From Rhodococcus ruber (GTDB taxonomy: Bacteria; Actinomycetota; Actinomycetes; Mycobacteriales; Mycobacteriaceae): a stretch of 64,000 bases of DNA. How positions within the stretch are numbered: the stretch's first letter is position 1; each line of letters starts with the position of its first letter. Below, piece by piece: positions 1-8,558 of this stretch. The stretch is taken from positions 407,071-471,070 of the forward strand of contig NZ_JAPWIJ010000006.1 of the NCBI RefSeq assembly GCF_027270735.1. Reading direction: 5' to 3'. A program made the translations under genes and the position numbers. A model generated the notes under the pieces. That model made no database searches. It was not told where the DNA came from and saw only the letters and a program-made list of their open reading frames with translations.

Positions 1-353
1 CGGGCATCGAGCGCAGTGATACGGATCAGCACCGGCGTGCCGGACTCGTCGGTCTTGACGTTCGCGGTCATGAACACCGGTAACCGACGACGATCCGACG
101 TCACGAAATCCAAGGCGATGCCGTCGAGCTGGCCGTACATCCGCAGAATCGGACCGAAGTGCGTCTCGTAGTGAATGCGTCCACCACCGGTGAGCAGCTC
201 GGTGAAATCTGTGCCGATCAACGCGTCGACGTCGAACCCGAGCCAACCCGCCAGCGTCGCGTTGAGTCTCGCGATCCGCATGTCGGGATAGACCGACAGG
301 TAGCCGCACGGAGCGTTCTCGTAGAGATCCTCGATGTCGAGTTCGTTGATCAT
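1..353 (-). CDS. PAS-domain protein, RsbP-like (partial, cut by left edge)
   Basis: The N-terminal ~117 residues of a minus-strand protein that continues beyond base 1. The visible part reads like a PAS sensor domain: it opens with a segment containing NAPCGYLSV, then ARLNATLAGWLGF, and later a stretch like VFMTANVKTDESG. Its ATG (353-351) overlaps the stop of the upstream hydrolase gene by 4 bp (ATGA), so the two are probably translationally coupled. In Bacillus subtilis, rsbQ (alpha/beta hydrolase) directly precedes rsbP (PAS plus PP2C phosphatase), which feeds energy stress to sigma-B. The order here is the same, so I infer an RsbP-like phosphatase or other PAS signalling protein. The catalytic part lies outside the window and the output domain is unverified. 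Confidence 0.7.
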   Translation of the reverse strand, partial: MINELDIEDLYENAPCGYLSVYPDMRIARLNATLAGWLGFDVDALIGTDFTELLTGGGRIHYETHFGPILRMYGQLDGIALDFVTSDRRRLPVFMTANVKTDESGTPVLIRITALDA

Positions 354-1156
354 GACGATCTCACGAAGGTCGCAATCGCCTCGGCGGTCTGCTCGGGCTC
401 GGTGACGTGCGGGCAGTGGCCGCTCGCGTCGAGAGTCTTCAGGGTGCTGCCGGCAATGTGCTCGTGGACGTACCTGCCGACCTGAGGCGGGGCCAGCGAA
501 TCCCTGGCGCAGTCGACGATCATCGTGGGCAGGTTCACCCCGGCCAGATCAGCGCGATTGTCGGACAGAAATGTGGTGCGGGCGAACACCCGTGCACACG
601 ACGGGTCGGTTCGACAGAAGCTCGCGGTCCACATGTTCTCCAGATCCGGCCGATCCGGTGCGTTCACCACGATCGGTGCCATGGCCGCGGACCAGCCCAG
701 ATAGTTGCTGTCCAACGACTCGAGCAATTCGTCGATGTCCTCAGAGCTGAAGCCTCCGCGATAGTCACCGTCGTCGATGTAGCGCGGAGACGGCGTCAGG
801 AGGAAGAGCTTGGAAAACCGCTCGGGCGCCGCCTGAACCGCAAGAACACCCATCATCGACGCCACCGAGTGACCGACGAACGTGACATTGCGGAGGTCGA
901 GTTCTTCGACGATCTCGACGATGTCCTCGGCGTAGGCGTCCAAGGGCACGTACTTCTCGGCATCCCAGGCGGCCGGGTCCGACGCTCCCGACCCGACATG
1001 ATCGAAGAGCACGACACAAAAGTTTGCCGCCAGGATATCGGTCACCGAACGCCAGAGCGTCTGGTCGCAGCCGAACCCGTGAGCCAGCATCACCACCGGA
1101 CCGTCGGCAGCCCCGACGACCCTGACGTTGTTCCTGGTACGTGCGTTCACCCGCAC
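350..1156 (-). CDS. rsbQ: RsbQ-like alpha/beta hydrolase
   Basis: A 268-residue alpha/beta hydrolase without a signal peptide. Visible features are the oxyanion-region motif LAHGFGCDQTLW, the nucleophile elbow GHSVAS (serine near residue 96), an acidic residue in IVDCARDSLAP and the terminal histidine in ASGHCPHV. The segment DSNYLGWSAAMAPIVV is typical of the RsbQ/KAI2/D14 group rather than generic esterases. In B. subtilis RsbQ is needed for the RsbP phosphatase to respond to energy stress. The following gene starts inside this stop codon and encodes a PAS protein, which supports the same pairing. The small-molecule substrate of this family in bacteria is not known. Start is an ATG; the next upstream gene is divergent. 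Confidence 0.8.
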   Translation of the reverse strand: MRVNARTRNNVRVVGAADGPVVMLAHGFGCDQTLWRSVTDILAANFCVVLFDHVGSGASDPAAWDAEKYVPLDAYAEDIVEIVEELDLRNVTFVGHSVASMMGVLAVQAAPERFSKLFLLTPSPRYIDDGDYRGGFSSEDIDELLESLDSNYLGWSAAMAPIVVNAPDRPDLENMWTASFCRTDPSCARVFARTTFLSDNRADLAGVNLPTMIVDCARDSLAPPQVGRYVHEHIAGSTLKTLDASGHCPHVTEPEQTAEAIATFVRSS

Positions 1157-1237
1157 AGTCTGTCATCTGCGGCCGACAGCGGGGAGTGAGACTGCTCCGA
1201 CCGGGTATCGCATGTACCTACAGAAACGAGATTCATC

Positions 1238-2290
1238 ATGCGAGTACTGGTCACCGGCGCAACCGGATACATCGGGTCTCGGCTGATCCCCGTGCTCCTC
1301 GAGCAGGGCCACGAGGTCCACGCAGCCATGCGTGACCCCGCGAAGAAGTCACGCTTCGCATGGGGTGCCCAGGTCACCGCGGTGCACTTCGACCTCGACG
1401 ATCACGAGACCTTCGACACCGCGACGGCAGATGTCGACGCCGTCGTCTACCTGGTGCACTCGATGGACGAGGGAGACTTCGTCGAGAAAGATCGCCATGC
1501 GGCACAGTCGATGGCCGCCGCAGCCGAACGCAACGGCGTACAGCGGATCGTCTACCTCTCCGGTCTCATTCCCGACGACGACACACCGTTGTCGGATCAT
1601 CTGCGCTCACGACTACAGGTCGAGGAAACGTTCCTCGACAGCTCCGTCGACGCCACAGTGCTGCGTGCGGCCATCATCCTCGGCTCGGGATCGACGTCCT
1701 TCGAGTTGGTTCGACGCATGACCGAGCGACTGCCGCTCACTCCGATTCCGACGTGGATGCGCAGGCAGGTCCAGCCCATTGCCGTCGTCGATGTGGTTGC
1801 CATCATCGCTCGCGCCCTGGGCGACACCGCCCGGCCCGGTTCCTTCGACATCGGGGGCACCGAAACGATGAGCTACCCGGAACTGCTGCAGGCGTACGGC
1901 AGCGTCGCCGGTCTGCGCCGCGCCCAGATTCCGGTCCCACTGCTGCCGACCGGATTGGTGGGCCGCGCCGTTGCGATCATCACCGGCATGCCCCCCGGCA
2001 CGGTGATCTCGTTGGTGGACAGCCTCACTCACGACATGGTGGTGCGTCGAGGCAACGCCGCAACGGAGGTGTTCGCCGAACCCGATACGACGCCGATGAG
2101 CGTGCGAGAAGCCTTGCAGCGCTCCATCACCGTGGTGGCCGACGAGGGTACCGACGCCCACGCCGATCCCCAGGCGGCCGCTGACACCGATCCCGACTGG
2201 GCCGGCGGCGTCGTCGACATCGTCGATGGGCAGGTGCGGCAACGACCGTCCGGAATTCTGGGTAAGGCGCAGTTGGGGGCGATCCGCTAG
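1238..2290 (+). CDS. NAD(P)-binding epimerase-like protein (atypical SDR)
   Basis: A 350-residue Rossmann-fold protein. The N-terminus carries the dinucleotide motif TGATGYIGSRL (residues ~6-16), followed by RDPAKKSRF, which suggests NADP contact. Later segments YLVHSMDEGDF, RIVYLSGLIP and LRAAIILGSGSTSF fit the NAD(P)H-binding/NmrA-like atypical SDRs. The canonical YxxxK pair is not obvious, so it may be a sensor or a reductase. It is divergent from the rsbQ-like gene. Its stop overlaps that of the convergent amidase gene: both use the palindromic CTAG at 2287-2290. Substrate unknown. Confidence 0.75.
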   Translation: MRVLVTGATGYIGSRLIPVLLEQGHEVHAAMRDPAKKSRFAWGAQVTAVHFDLDDHETFDTATADVDAVVYLVHSMDEGDFVEKDRHAAQSMAAAAERNGVQRIVYLSGLIPDDDTPLSDHLRSRLQVEETFLDSSVDATVLRAAIILGSGSTSFELVRRMTERLPLTPIPTWMRRQVQPIAVVDVVAIIARALGDTARPGSFDIGGTETMSYPELLQAYGSVAGLRRAQIPVPLLPTGLVGRAVAIITGMPPGTVISLVDSLTHDMVVRRGNAATEVFAEPDTTPMSVREALQRSITVVADEGTDAHADPQAAADTDPDWAGGVVDIVDGQVRQRPSGILGKAQLGAIR

Positions 2291-3771
2291 TCGAGGGCTT
2301 CGTCGCGATGAGCCCAGGGCGCTGCACGTTCGATCTGGCCGGCAAGTTGGACGAGCAGCGCCTCGCCGCCGAGCGGTGCGGTGAAGTGCGCGCCCATCGG
2401 TAGCCCGTCAGGGGTCCAGTGGACGGGCAGAGTGAGCGCGGGACGCCCGGTGACGTTGGCCAACTGGGTGTACGGAATCCACGAGATGTTGTCGTCTATC
2501 ATTTGATCGACGATGCCCGTGTATCGCAGAACCCCAGCAGTTCTGCTGCGCAACAACAACTCCGACGCCAGCTGAAGCGGTTTCGCGAGCTCGAACGCGC
2601 CGATCTTCGGGGGTAGGTCGGCAAGGGTGGGCGTCAGCAGCAGATCGTACGTTTCGAAGTACGTCGCCAGCGCGCGCACATGCTTGTGCCGGCCTTCCAC
2701 CGCCTCCAGGTAGTCGACACCGCTGGCGGATCTGCCCAATGCGGCCATGATTCGGGTATCACGCTCGAATTTGTCGTCGCTGCAACCGGTTCGGCGCTTG
2801 ACTTCGTCCATCTCCCAGGCCAGGTAGGTGAACCAGGCCAGCAGGAATTCGCGATTGAGGCTCGTGTCGTCGTACGGCGAGGCGTCGAGAAATTCGACGG
2901 TGTGGCCGAGGTCGGTCAAGATATTCGCTGCCTGTTCCATCGCGGCAACAGCCTGCGGATCCGGCGTTGGATTCACCGAGGTGACCGCGCGCATCCCGAT
3001 ACGTAAAGGCTTGGGGTCCTTGTTCGTTCGAGACAGAAACGTGCCGTCCGGACGCGCCGGCGAGTAGCCGGACGTCGCCTCGCCGCCCGCCAGCACGTCG
3101 AGCATCGCTGCGGTGTCTCGTACCGACCGCGACACAACGCCCTGCACTGCTGCCCCGTGCATAGCTTCTCCGAACGTGGGTCCGGACGGCACCAGTCCGC
3201 GTCCCGGCTTGAGCCCGACCAGTCCGCAGCACGCCGCCGGAATGCGAATCGACCCTCCGCCGTCGTTCGCCCCTGCCACCGGGACGATCCCGGCCGCGAC
3301 CGCCGCCGCCGACCCACCCGAGGAACCACCTGGAGTTCGGCTGCGGTCCCATGGATTTCGGGCCGGACCGAACACCGTCGGCTCGGTGATCCCCTTCGCA
3401 CCGAATTCCGGAGTGTTGGTCTTTCCGAAGATGACCAGGCCCGCATCGAGCCAGCGCTGCACCACTGTGGAATGCTCGGGCATCGGCAGGTCGGTGAGCG
3501 AACTCGATCCGCTCGAGGTGGGCAGACCCGCATAGTCCTGGGACAGATCCTTGATCAGAAACGGCACACCGGCGAACGGGCCGTCCAGCGTCCCGGACAG
3601 CCGCTGTTCGGCTTGCTCCCGCATCGGACGCACGATCGCGTTGAGAGCCGGGTTCACCGACTTCGCATGCGCCGATGCACAATCGAGTAGCTCACGGGGC
3701 GTAACCTCGCCGTTGGCCACCAGCTCTGCCAGCCCGAGCCCGTCGTACTTCCGATACTCGTCGATACGCAT
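2287..3771 (-). CDS. Amidase (amidase signature family)
   Basis: About 494 residues with the full amidase-signature core. The catalytic Lys is in PFLIKDLSQ, the cis-Ser region is [14 protein letters not shown], and the catalytic Ser lies in the glycine-rich block [20 protein letters not shown]. It hydrolyses amides (substrate undetermined) to acid plus ammonia in the cytoplasm; no signal peptide is seen. I chose the ATG at 3771 ([10 protein letters not shown]). An in-frame GTG at 3795 sits directly on a GGAGG sequence and would add eight residues; a GTG at 3777 is also possible. The downstream gene (MFS transporter) belongs to a separate unit upstream on the same strand, 43 bp away. Confidence 0.88.
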   Translation of the reverse strand: MRIDEYRKYDGLGLAELVANGEVTPRELLDCASAHAKSVNPALNAIVRPMREQAEQRLSGTLDGPFAGVPFLIKDLSQDYAGLPTSSGSSSLTDLPMPEHSTVVQRWLDAGLVIFGKTNTPEFGAKGITEPTVFGPARNPWDRSRTPGGSSGGSAAAVAAGIVPVAGANDGGGSIRIPAACCGLVGLKPGRGLVPSGPTFGEAMHGAAVQGVVSRSVRDTAAMLDVLAGGEATSGYSPARPDGTFLSRTNKDPKPLRIGMRAVTSVNPTPDPQAVAAMEQAANILTDLGHTVEFLDASPYDDTSLNREFLLAWFTYLAWEMDEVKRRTGCSDDKFERDTRIMAALGRSASGVDYLEAVEGRHKHVRALATYFETYDLLLTPTLADLPPKIGAFELAKPLQLASELLLRSRTAGVLRYTGIVDQMIDDNISWIPYTQLANVTGRPALTLPVHWTPDGLPMGAHFTAPLGGEALLVQLAGQIERAAPWAHRDEALD

Positions 3772-3814
3772 ACCGGCCACAGTAACCGAGAACACCTCCG
3801 CCGTGACTGCGAAT

Positions 3815-5017
3815 TCAGTGTCGGGAGTTCGACCCTGGAAGTGGTCGCAGCGCTCCCATCACCAGCAGCGAAGCCGCAAGAAGGGCAGCCACGACGAGCA
3901 GCGCGCGGAGCACGTCACCATGACCGCCGAGGAAGCCGATGAGGGGCGGGCCGCCCAGGAAGGCGAAGTATCCGATGGAGGCCACCACACTCACTCGCGC
4001 GGCTGCGGCGGCGGGCTCGTCGGCCGCCGCGCTCATGGCGACGGGGAAACCGAGCGAAACGCCCGATCCCCACAGAAATGCGCCCAGAAAAGCCAGCGGC
4101 ACAACCGGACTGAGCACGAACAGCAGCACTCCGACCACCGAGACGCCTGCCAAGCCTCGAAGTACCACGACTCGACCGTAGCGATCGAGCAGTCCGTTAC
4201 CGAACCATCGCAGAGCAGTCATGGCGACCAGAAACGTGGTGAACGCGAGGGTTCCAGCGACGGCCGACGCGTCGTAACCGTCGATCAATGCGATGTTGAG
4301 CCAATCGTTTCCGCTGCCCTCGGCAAACGCGAAGGACAAGGCGACGACGCCGATCAGCAGGGTGCGCGGCTCCTTCCACCGAGCAAGGGCGTGCGGCCGC
4401 GTGGTACCGGGGGTCGACTGTTCGGGTTCGGCATCGGATTCGTTCAGGAAATGGCGAACTCCCCACGGAATGGCTCCGGCGATCACGACAGCGACCGTCA
4501 GCAGATGCACCGTGACGGAGATGTTCAGCGCCACCATCGCAGTGCCGATCAGGGCTCCCGCCACAGTGCCGGCGCTGAAACCCGCGTGGAACCGCGGCAT
4601 GATCGAGCGCCCGAGCCGACGTTCGGCCACGGCACCGTGGACGTTCATGGCGACATCCCATGCACCGTTGGCGAATCCGAGCACGAACAGTCCGATGAGC
4701 AACGGCACGACACCCACGAGATAGCCGGTGGCAATGATCGTCAGACCGGCCGCGAGAACGAGGGACATCACGGTTACCGTGAGCCGAGATCCGAAGCGGT
4801 TGATGATAATTCCGGACATCGGCAGTGCGAGCAGGGATCCGACTGCAATCGCGAGCAACACGATTCCGAGCTGAGACGAGGTGAGTTCGAGGCGATCGCG
4901 CACCTGCGGGATCCGAGAAGCCCAACTGGCGAAGGCAAAACCGGCTCCGATGAACGCTGTATAGGTCGCCCGCACCGCCACGGCCGTGCGCGCCGAGGCG
5001 GCGTCGATATCAGACAC
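3815..5017 (-). CDS. MFS transporter
   Basis: A 400-residue polytopic membrane protein with about 12 hydrophobic segments, typical of the major facilitator superfamily. It starts with a short cytoplasmic N-terminus, then GAGFAFASWASRIPQVRDRL, and has LGFANGAWDVAMNVHGA in the fourth/fifth helix region. The latter resembles bacterial MFS members of the FucP/YfmO-like kind. The substrate cannot be read from sequence. It precedes the amidase gene on the same strand, so the two could be cotranscribed. Upstream lies a 60-bp palindromic repeat (5086-5145) that may serve as the pobA terminator or as an operator for this gene. Confidence 0.82.
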   Translation of the reverse strand: MSDIDAASARTAVAVRATYTAFIGAGFAFASWASRIPQVRDRLELTSSQLGIVLLAIAVGSLLALPMSGIIINRFGSRLTVTVMSLVLAAGLTIIATGYLVGVVPLLIGLFVLGFANGAWDVAMNVHGAVAERRLGRSIMPRFHAGFSAGTVAGALIGTAMVALNISVTVHLLTVAVVIAGAIPWGVRHFLNESDAEPEQSTPGTTRPHALARWKEPRTLLIGVVALSFAFAEGSGNDWLNIALIDGYDASAVAGTLAFTTFLVAMTALRWFGNGLLDRYGRVVVLRGLAGVSVVGVLLFVLSPVVPLAFLGAFLWGSGVSLGFPVAMSAAADEPAAAAARVSVVASIGYFAFLGGPPLIGFLGGHGDVLRALLVVAALLAASLLVMGALRPLPGSNSRH

Positions 5018-5085
5018 TGTGAATTACCCTGTTCTCTCGCTGTTCTTCAAGGGTAACGAACGAGAGGGTCGATGCCGCGACGGCC

Positions 5086-5145
5086 GCCGAACTCGAAGTT
5101 ATGGATGGATTCCGGGCAGATTCCGTCCATAACTTCGAGTTCGGC
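5086..5145. repeat. 60-bp palindromic repeat, copy 1
   Basis: A perfect 20-bp inverted repeat. The left arm GCCGAACTCGAAGTTATGGA is at 5086-5105, its exact reverse complement at 5126-5145, with a 20-bp loop between. It lies between the 3' end of pobA (5158) and the 5' end of the MFS gene (5017). A near-identical element of the same geometry occurs at 7183-7242. There is no T-run typical of an intrinsic terminator, so it may be an extragenic palindromic repeat, an operator, or both. Confidence 0.9.
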
Positions 5146-5157
5146 AGTGCGGGATGG

Positions 5158-6333
5158 TCAGAACCCGATGGGCAGGCCGGCGTAGTTCTCCGCCAGTCCC
5201 ATGGCACCCGCTTCGCTCGAGGCCACCCACTTCAGTTGCGAGAGCTGCAACTGCGCATCGAACGGGTCGTCGCCCGTGTGCAGCATCGTCGTCATCCACC
5301 ACGAGAAGTGGGTGCAGCGCCAGACGCGACGCAGCGCAGTGTCGCTGTACGTATCGGCACTCTCGGCCCCCTTCCCCCGCAGCATCTGCGCCAAGGCCGG
5401 TGCCAGTAGAGCCACATCGGCAACCGCAAGGTTCAGACCCTTTGCACCCGTGGGCGGAACGATGTGCGCGGCGTCGCCGGCCAGGAACAGGTTGCCGTGT
5501 CGCATCGGTGTCTGCACGTAGCTCCGCATCGGCAGCACACTCTTCTCCGTGATCGGTCCCGGTTTCAGGGTCCACCCGTCCTGGCCGTGACCGAGTCTGG
5601 TGGCCAATGCGTTCCAGATTCGGTCGTCGGACCACGTGTCGATGTCGGTGCCGTTCGGCACCTGCAGATACAGCCGACTCACCGTCGACGATCGCATGGA
5701 GTGCATGGCGAATCCGTCCTGATGCCAGGCGTAGATCAGCTCGTCCGTCGAAGGCGCAACGTCTGCGAGCACGCCGAGCCAGGAATACGGATACACGCGC
5801 TCCCAGGTGTTCCTGACGGCGTCGGGCATTGCAGCACGACTCGGCCCGAAGGAACCGTCGCATCCGGCAATGACATCGGCGTCGATCCGCATCGTGTTGC
5901 CCGACGCGTCCGTGCAGGTGACATAAGGAGCGTCGGATTCGACGTCGTGCAAGGCCGTGTCGGAGACGTCGTAGTACGTCTGCTGACCCGCCTTCTCGCG
6001 TGCCGCCACCAGATCCTTCGTGACCTCGGTCTGCCCGTAGACCCAGACACTCCGGTCGACCAGATCACGAAAGTCGATGTGATGCCGCTCTTCCGGCCAC
6101 TGCAGGTAGATACCGCGATGCTCGTGGCCTTCGCGGTGCAGGCGCTCACCGAGTCCGTGTTCGTCGAGCAACTGGACCGTGGAGTGCTCGAGGATTCCAG
6201 CCCGGATTCGCGACAGCACATAGTCCTGAGTACGTGACTCGATCAGGATGGAGTCGATCCCCTGCTCGCCGAGCAGGTGGGACAGCAGCAGGCCCGCGGG
6301 CCCTGCACCGATGATGGCGACCTGTGTACGCAT
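5158..6333 (-). CDS. pobA: 4-hydroxybenzoate 3-monooxygenase
   Basis: A 391-residue class A flavoprotein monooxygenase, the usual PobA length. It shows the N-terminal FAD motif IIGAGPAGLLLSHLL, the PobA-like segment LSRIRAGILEHSTVQLL, the DG motif DVIAGCDGSFGPSR and the second FAD motif LFLAGDAAHIVPPTGAKGLN. It converts 4-hydroxybenzoate, O2 and a reduced pyridine nucleotide to protocatechuate, which enters the beta-ketoadipate pathway; no pca genes are in the window. An IclR-family gene lies 66 bp upstream on the same strand and is the likely regulator. The gene pair is bracketed by two copies of a 60-bp palindrome. Confidence 0.95.
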   Translation of the reverse strand: MRTQVAIIGAGPAGLLLSHLLGEQGIDSILIESRTQDYVLSRIRAGILEHSTVQLLDEHGLGERLHREGHEHRGIYLQWPEERHHIDFRDLVDRSVWVYGQTEVTKDLVAAREKAGQQTYYDVSDTALHDVESDAPYVTCTDASGNTMRIDADVIAGCDGSFGPSRAAMPDAVRNTWERVYPYSWLGVLADVAPSTDELIYAWHQDGFAMHSMRSSTVSRLYLQVPNGTDIDTWSDDRIWNALATRLGHGQDGWTLKPGPITEKSVLPMRSYVQTPMRHGNLFLAGDAAHIVPPTGAKGLNLAVADVALLAPALAQMLRGKGAESADTYSDTALRRVWRCTHFSWWMTTMLHTGDDPFDAQLQLSQLKWVASSEAGAMGLAENYAGLPIGF

Positions 6334-6399
6334 GCGTGCAGTACATCCCGGAATCTCGAACCGAACAAGAGAACGCTTCCACTCAGTGGAAACGCCTTA

Positions 6400-7158
6400 C
6401 TATCCGCCCAGACTTCGCCCGATCCCTTGGGCTGCAACCTGCAGCGCTGCAACCAGTTTCACTCGATCACGGCCCAGCTTCGGAACCACGATTCCCAATG
6501 CAGCGACCACACTGTCGCCGCCGGCACGAACGGGCACGGCCACCGAACACGCACCGAGCGTCATCTCCTCGACCGTCTGCGCAAAGCCATCCCGACGCAC
6601 TCGACGAAGTTCGTTCTCCAGCTGTCCTGGATGCGTCACCGTGTACGGGGTGACGCGCTTCAGAGAACGCAGCACCCGGTCGTGCACCTCTCGCGGCGCA
6701 TACGCCAACAGCACCTTCCCGACGCCGGTGGCGTGCAGGGGAAGGCGCGCCCCCACGCGACTGATCGCCGGCACCGACGCGTGACCGGCCAGTCGATCGA
6801 GATAGAGCACCTCGTCGCCGTCGCGGATGGCCAGGTGCACCGTCGCGAGAGTCGCTCCGTAGATATCGTGCAGAAACGGTGACGCGATGTCGCGAAGGTC
6901 GGACTGATCGGGTGCCAGAAGTCCCAGCTTCCACAGCCGTCGGCCGACGACGTAGCGACCGTCCTCGGCGCGGACCAACGCACCCCACTCCACCAGTTCC
7001 CGCACCATCCGATGCGCGGTGGCGATGGGCAGACCGGCACCGTCGGCCAATTGGGTCAACGTCAAGGCAGGTGTCTTCTCGTCGAACACACCGAGCAACG
7101 CCAGCAGTCGCGTAGCGACGGACACCCCGGGATCCCGCGCATTTCCCGCCACCTGCAC
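6400..7158 (-). CDS. IclR-family regulator, probable pobA regulator
   Basis: About 250 residues. An N-terminal winged HTH (LLALLGVFDEK, LTQLADGAGLPIATAHRMVREL) is followed by an IclR effector domain (GRRLWKLGLLA, RDIASPFLHDIY, LPLHATGVGKVLLAY, GACSVAVPVRAGG). IclR proteins of the PcaR/PobR type control aromatic catabolism in actinobacteria, and pobA follows directly. The frame is open back to 7308, but that extension runs through the second 60-bp palindrome (7183-7242). I therefore prefer a GTG start at 7158 (or 7152), just before VAGNARDPGVSVATR. The first gene of the fatty-acid set is divergent. Confidence 0.85.
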   Translation of the reverse strand: MQVAGNARDPGVSVATRLLALLGVFDEKTPALTLTQLADGAGLPIATAHRMVRELVEWGALVRAEDGRYVVGRRLWKLGLLAPDQSDLRDIASPFLHDIYGATLATVHLAIRDGDEVLYLDRLAGHASVPAISRVGARLPLHATGVGKVLLAYAPREVHDRVLRSLKRVTPYTVTHPGQLENELRRVRRDGFAQTVEEMTLGACSVAVPVRAGGDSVVAALGIVVPKLGRDRVKLVAALQVAAQGIGRSLGG

Positions 7159-7180
7159 GACGATAGCCCCCGGTCGATCG

Positions 7181-7244
7181 CCGCCGAAGTCGAAGTTATG
7201 GATGAATTCCAGCCGAAAAGTATCCATAACTTCGAGTTCGGCGG
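7181..7244. repeat. 60-bp palindromic repeat, copy 2
   Basis: Left arm at 7183-7202, right arm at 7223-7242, 20-bp loop. The right arm is identical to that of copy 1, and the left arm differs at one base, giving one mismatch in the stem. Two extra C:G pairs extend the stem to 7181 and 7244. It lies in the divergent region between the IclR gene and the acyl-CoA dehydrogenase gene, so it is well placed for an operator. Copy 1 lies 2.1 kb away, on the other side of pobA. Confidence 0.9.
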
Positions 7245-7312
7245 ATTTCAGGCTGAGGCGGCTCGGTCGAACCCGTCCACTGTTGACATCCACCGACCCG
7301 GCGCGCAATCAT

Positions 7313-7333
7313 TATTGGCACAGCGCCAACAAG
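7313..7333 (+). promoter_or_regulatory. Predicted TetR operator upstream of acyl-CoA dehydrogenase
   Basis: A 21-bp motif containing TTGGC-acagc-GCCAA (perfect 5-bp arms) followed by CAAG. The same motif (19 of 21 bases) occurs at 12687-12707, upstream of fadD in the same gene set. The TetR gene between the two sites (12006-12635) is the obvious candidate binder. This is inference from sequence sharing only. Confidence 0.6.
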
Positions 7334-7364
7334 CCGTAGTTGCGCTTCGAGCCAAGGACCCACC

Positions 7365-8522
7365 ATGACTGCACTCGCAGACCGCACCGGTGACGATCTC
7401 GCCACCGAGCTCGCCGACGTGCGACAGCTCGCCCGAGGATTCTTCGAGAAAGAGGTCGCGCCCCACCGCGAGGAATTCGCTGCGGCCGGACGCCCCAGCC
7501 GCGAGGTCTACCGAACCGCAGGCGGCCTCGGGCTGCTCGGCATGTCGGTACCCGAGCAGTACGGCGGCGGCGGCGGCGACTTCCGTCACGAGGCGGTGCT
7601 GTTCGAGGAGCAGGTTCGCTCCGGCGACTCGGCCATGCAGCTCGGCGTGCACAGCGGCATCGTTCCGCACTACATCCTGGCCTACGCCGCCGAGGAGAAG
7701 AAGCAGCACTGGCTGCCGAAGCTGTGCTCGGGCGAGTGGATCGGCGCGATCGCGATGACCGAACCAGGCACCGGCTCGGATCTGCAGGGCATCACCACCC
7801 GCGCGGTGCGTGACGGCGACGACTACGTCGTGACCGGCGGAAAGACATTCATCTCCAACGGAGCTCACTGCGATCTGATCATCATCGCCGCCAAGACCGA
7901 TCCGGCCGCGGGATCACGGGGGCTGTCACTGCTCGTCGCCGAAGTCTCCGACGACACCGAAGGTTTCCACCGCGGACGCGTGCTGCACAAGATCGGCCAA
8001 AAAGGGCAGGACACAGCAGAACTCACCTTCGACGGACTTCGCATCCCCGCCGCCAACATTCTGGGTGAAGAGGGGCGCGGCTTCGCACAGTTGATGCAGC
8101 AGCTCCCCCAGGAACGGTTGATCTGCGGGATCGCCGCTGCCGCGATGATCGACGCAGCCGTTACGCAGACCGTCGACTACACCAAGTCGCGCAGCGCTTT
8201 CGGCAAGACCCTGTTCGACCTGCAGAACACGAAGTTCGAGCTCGCCGAATGCGCCACGATCGGCCGCGTCGTGCGCACCTTCGTCGACGACGCAATGGCC
8301 AAGCACATTTCGGGATCTCTCGACGTGACGACCGCCGCGATGGTCAAGTACTGGACCACAGACCGACAGTTCGAAGTGGTGGACCGTTGCCTGCAACTCT
8401 TCGGCGGCTACGGCTACATGGAGGAATACCCCATCGCCCGCATGTTCGTCGACGGCCGCATCGCCCGCATCTACGCCGGTGCCAACGAAGTCATGAAAGA
8501 CCTCATCTCCCGCTCGCTGTAG
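7365..8522 (+). CDS. Acyl-CoA dehydrogenase (LCAD-like)
   Basis: A 385-residue flavoprotein catalysing the first step of beta-oxidation (acyl-CoA to enoyl-CoA). Signature segments are IAMTEPGTGSDLQGI, the flavin-contact region DYVVTGGKTFISNG, and LQLFGGYGYMEEYPIAR near the C-terminus. The usual C-terminal catalytic Glu position (YEGT in many members) is here YAGANEV. The segment LPQERL, where long-chain acyl-CoA dehydrogenases carry their base, is intact, which suggests the LCAD-type arrangement. It is the first gene of a run with thiolase, FadB, TetR and FadD. A shared palindromic motif lies 32 bp upstream. Confidence 0.9.
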   Translation: MTALADRTGDDLATELADVRQLARGFFEKEVAPHREEFAAAGRPSREVYRTAGGLGLLGMSVPEQYGGGGGDFRHEAVLFEEQVRSGDSAMQLGVHSGIVPHYILAYAAEEKKQHWLPKLCSGEWIGAIAMTEPGTGSDLQGITTRAVRDGDDYVVTGGKTFISNGAHCDLIIIAAKTDPAAGSRGLSLLVAEVSDDTEGFHRGRVLHKIGQKGQDTAELTFDGLRIPAANILGEEGRGFAQLMQQLPQERLICGIAAAAMIDAAVTQTVDYTKSRSAFGKTLFDLQNTKFELAECATIGRVVRTFVDDAMAKHISGSLDVTTAAMVKYWTTDRQFEVVDRCLQLFGGYGYMEEYPIARMFVDGRIARIYAGANEVMKDLISRSL

Positions 8523-8558
8523 AACTCGGCAATCTTGTTGCCCCAGAAAGGCACCATC

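Noticed and set aside
3551..5056. Open frame of about 500 codons antisense to the MFS transporter and amidase N-terminus
   Set aside because: Gln/His/Arg-rich low-complexity translation typical of antisense GC-rich DNA; the minus strand holds a convincing membrane protein.
7159..7308. N-terminal extension of the IclR regulator through the 60-bp palindrome
   Set aside because: The extension is simply the translated palindrome plus a promoter region. IclR proteins normally begin shortly before the HTH, and GTG codons are available at 7158/7152.
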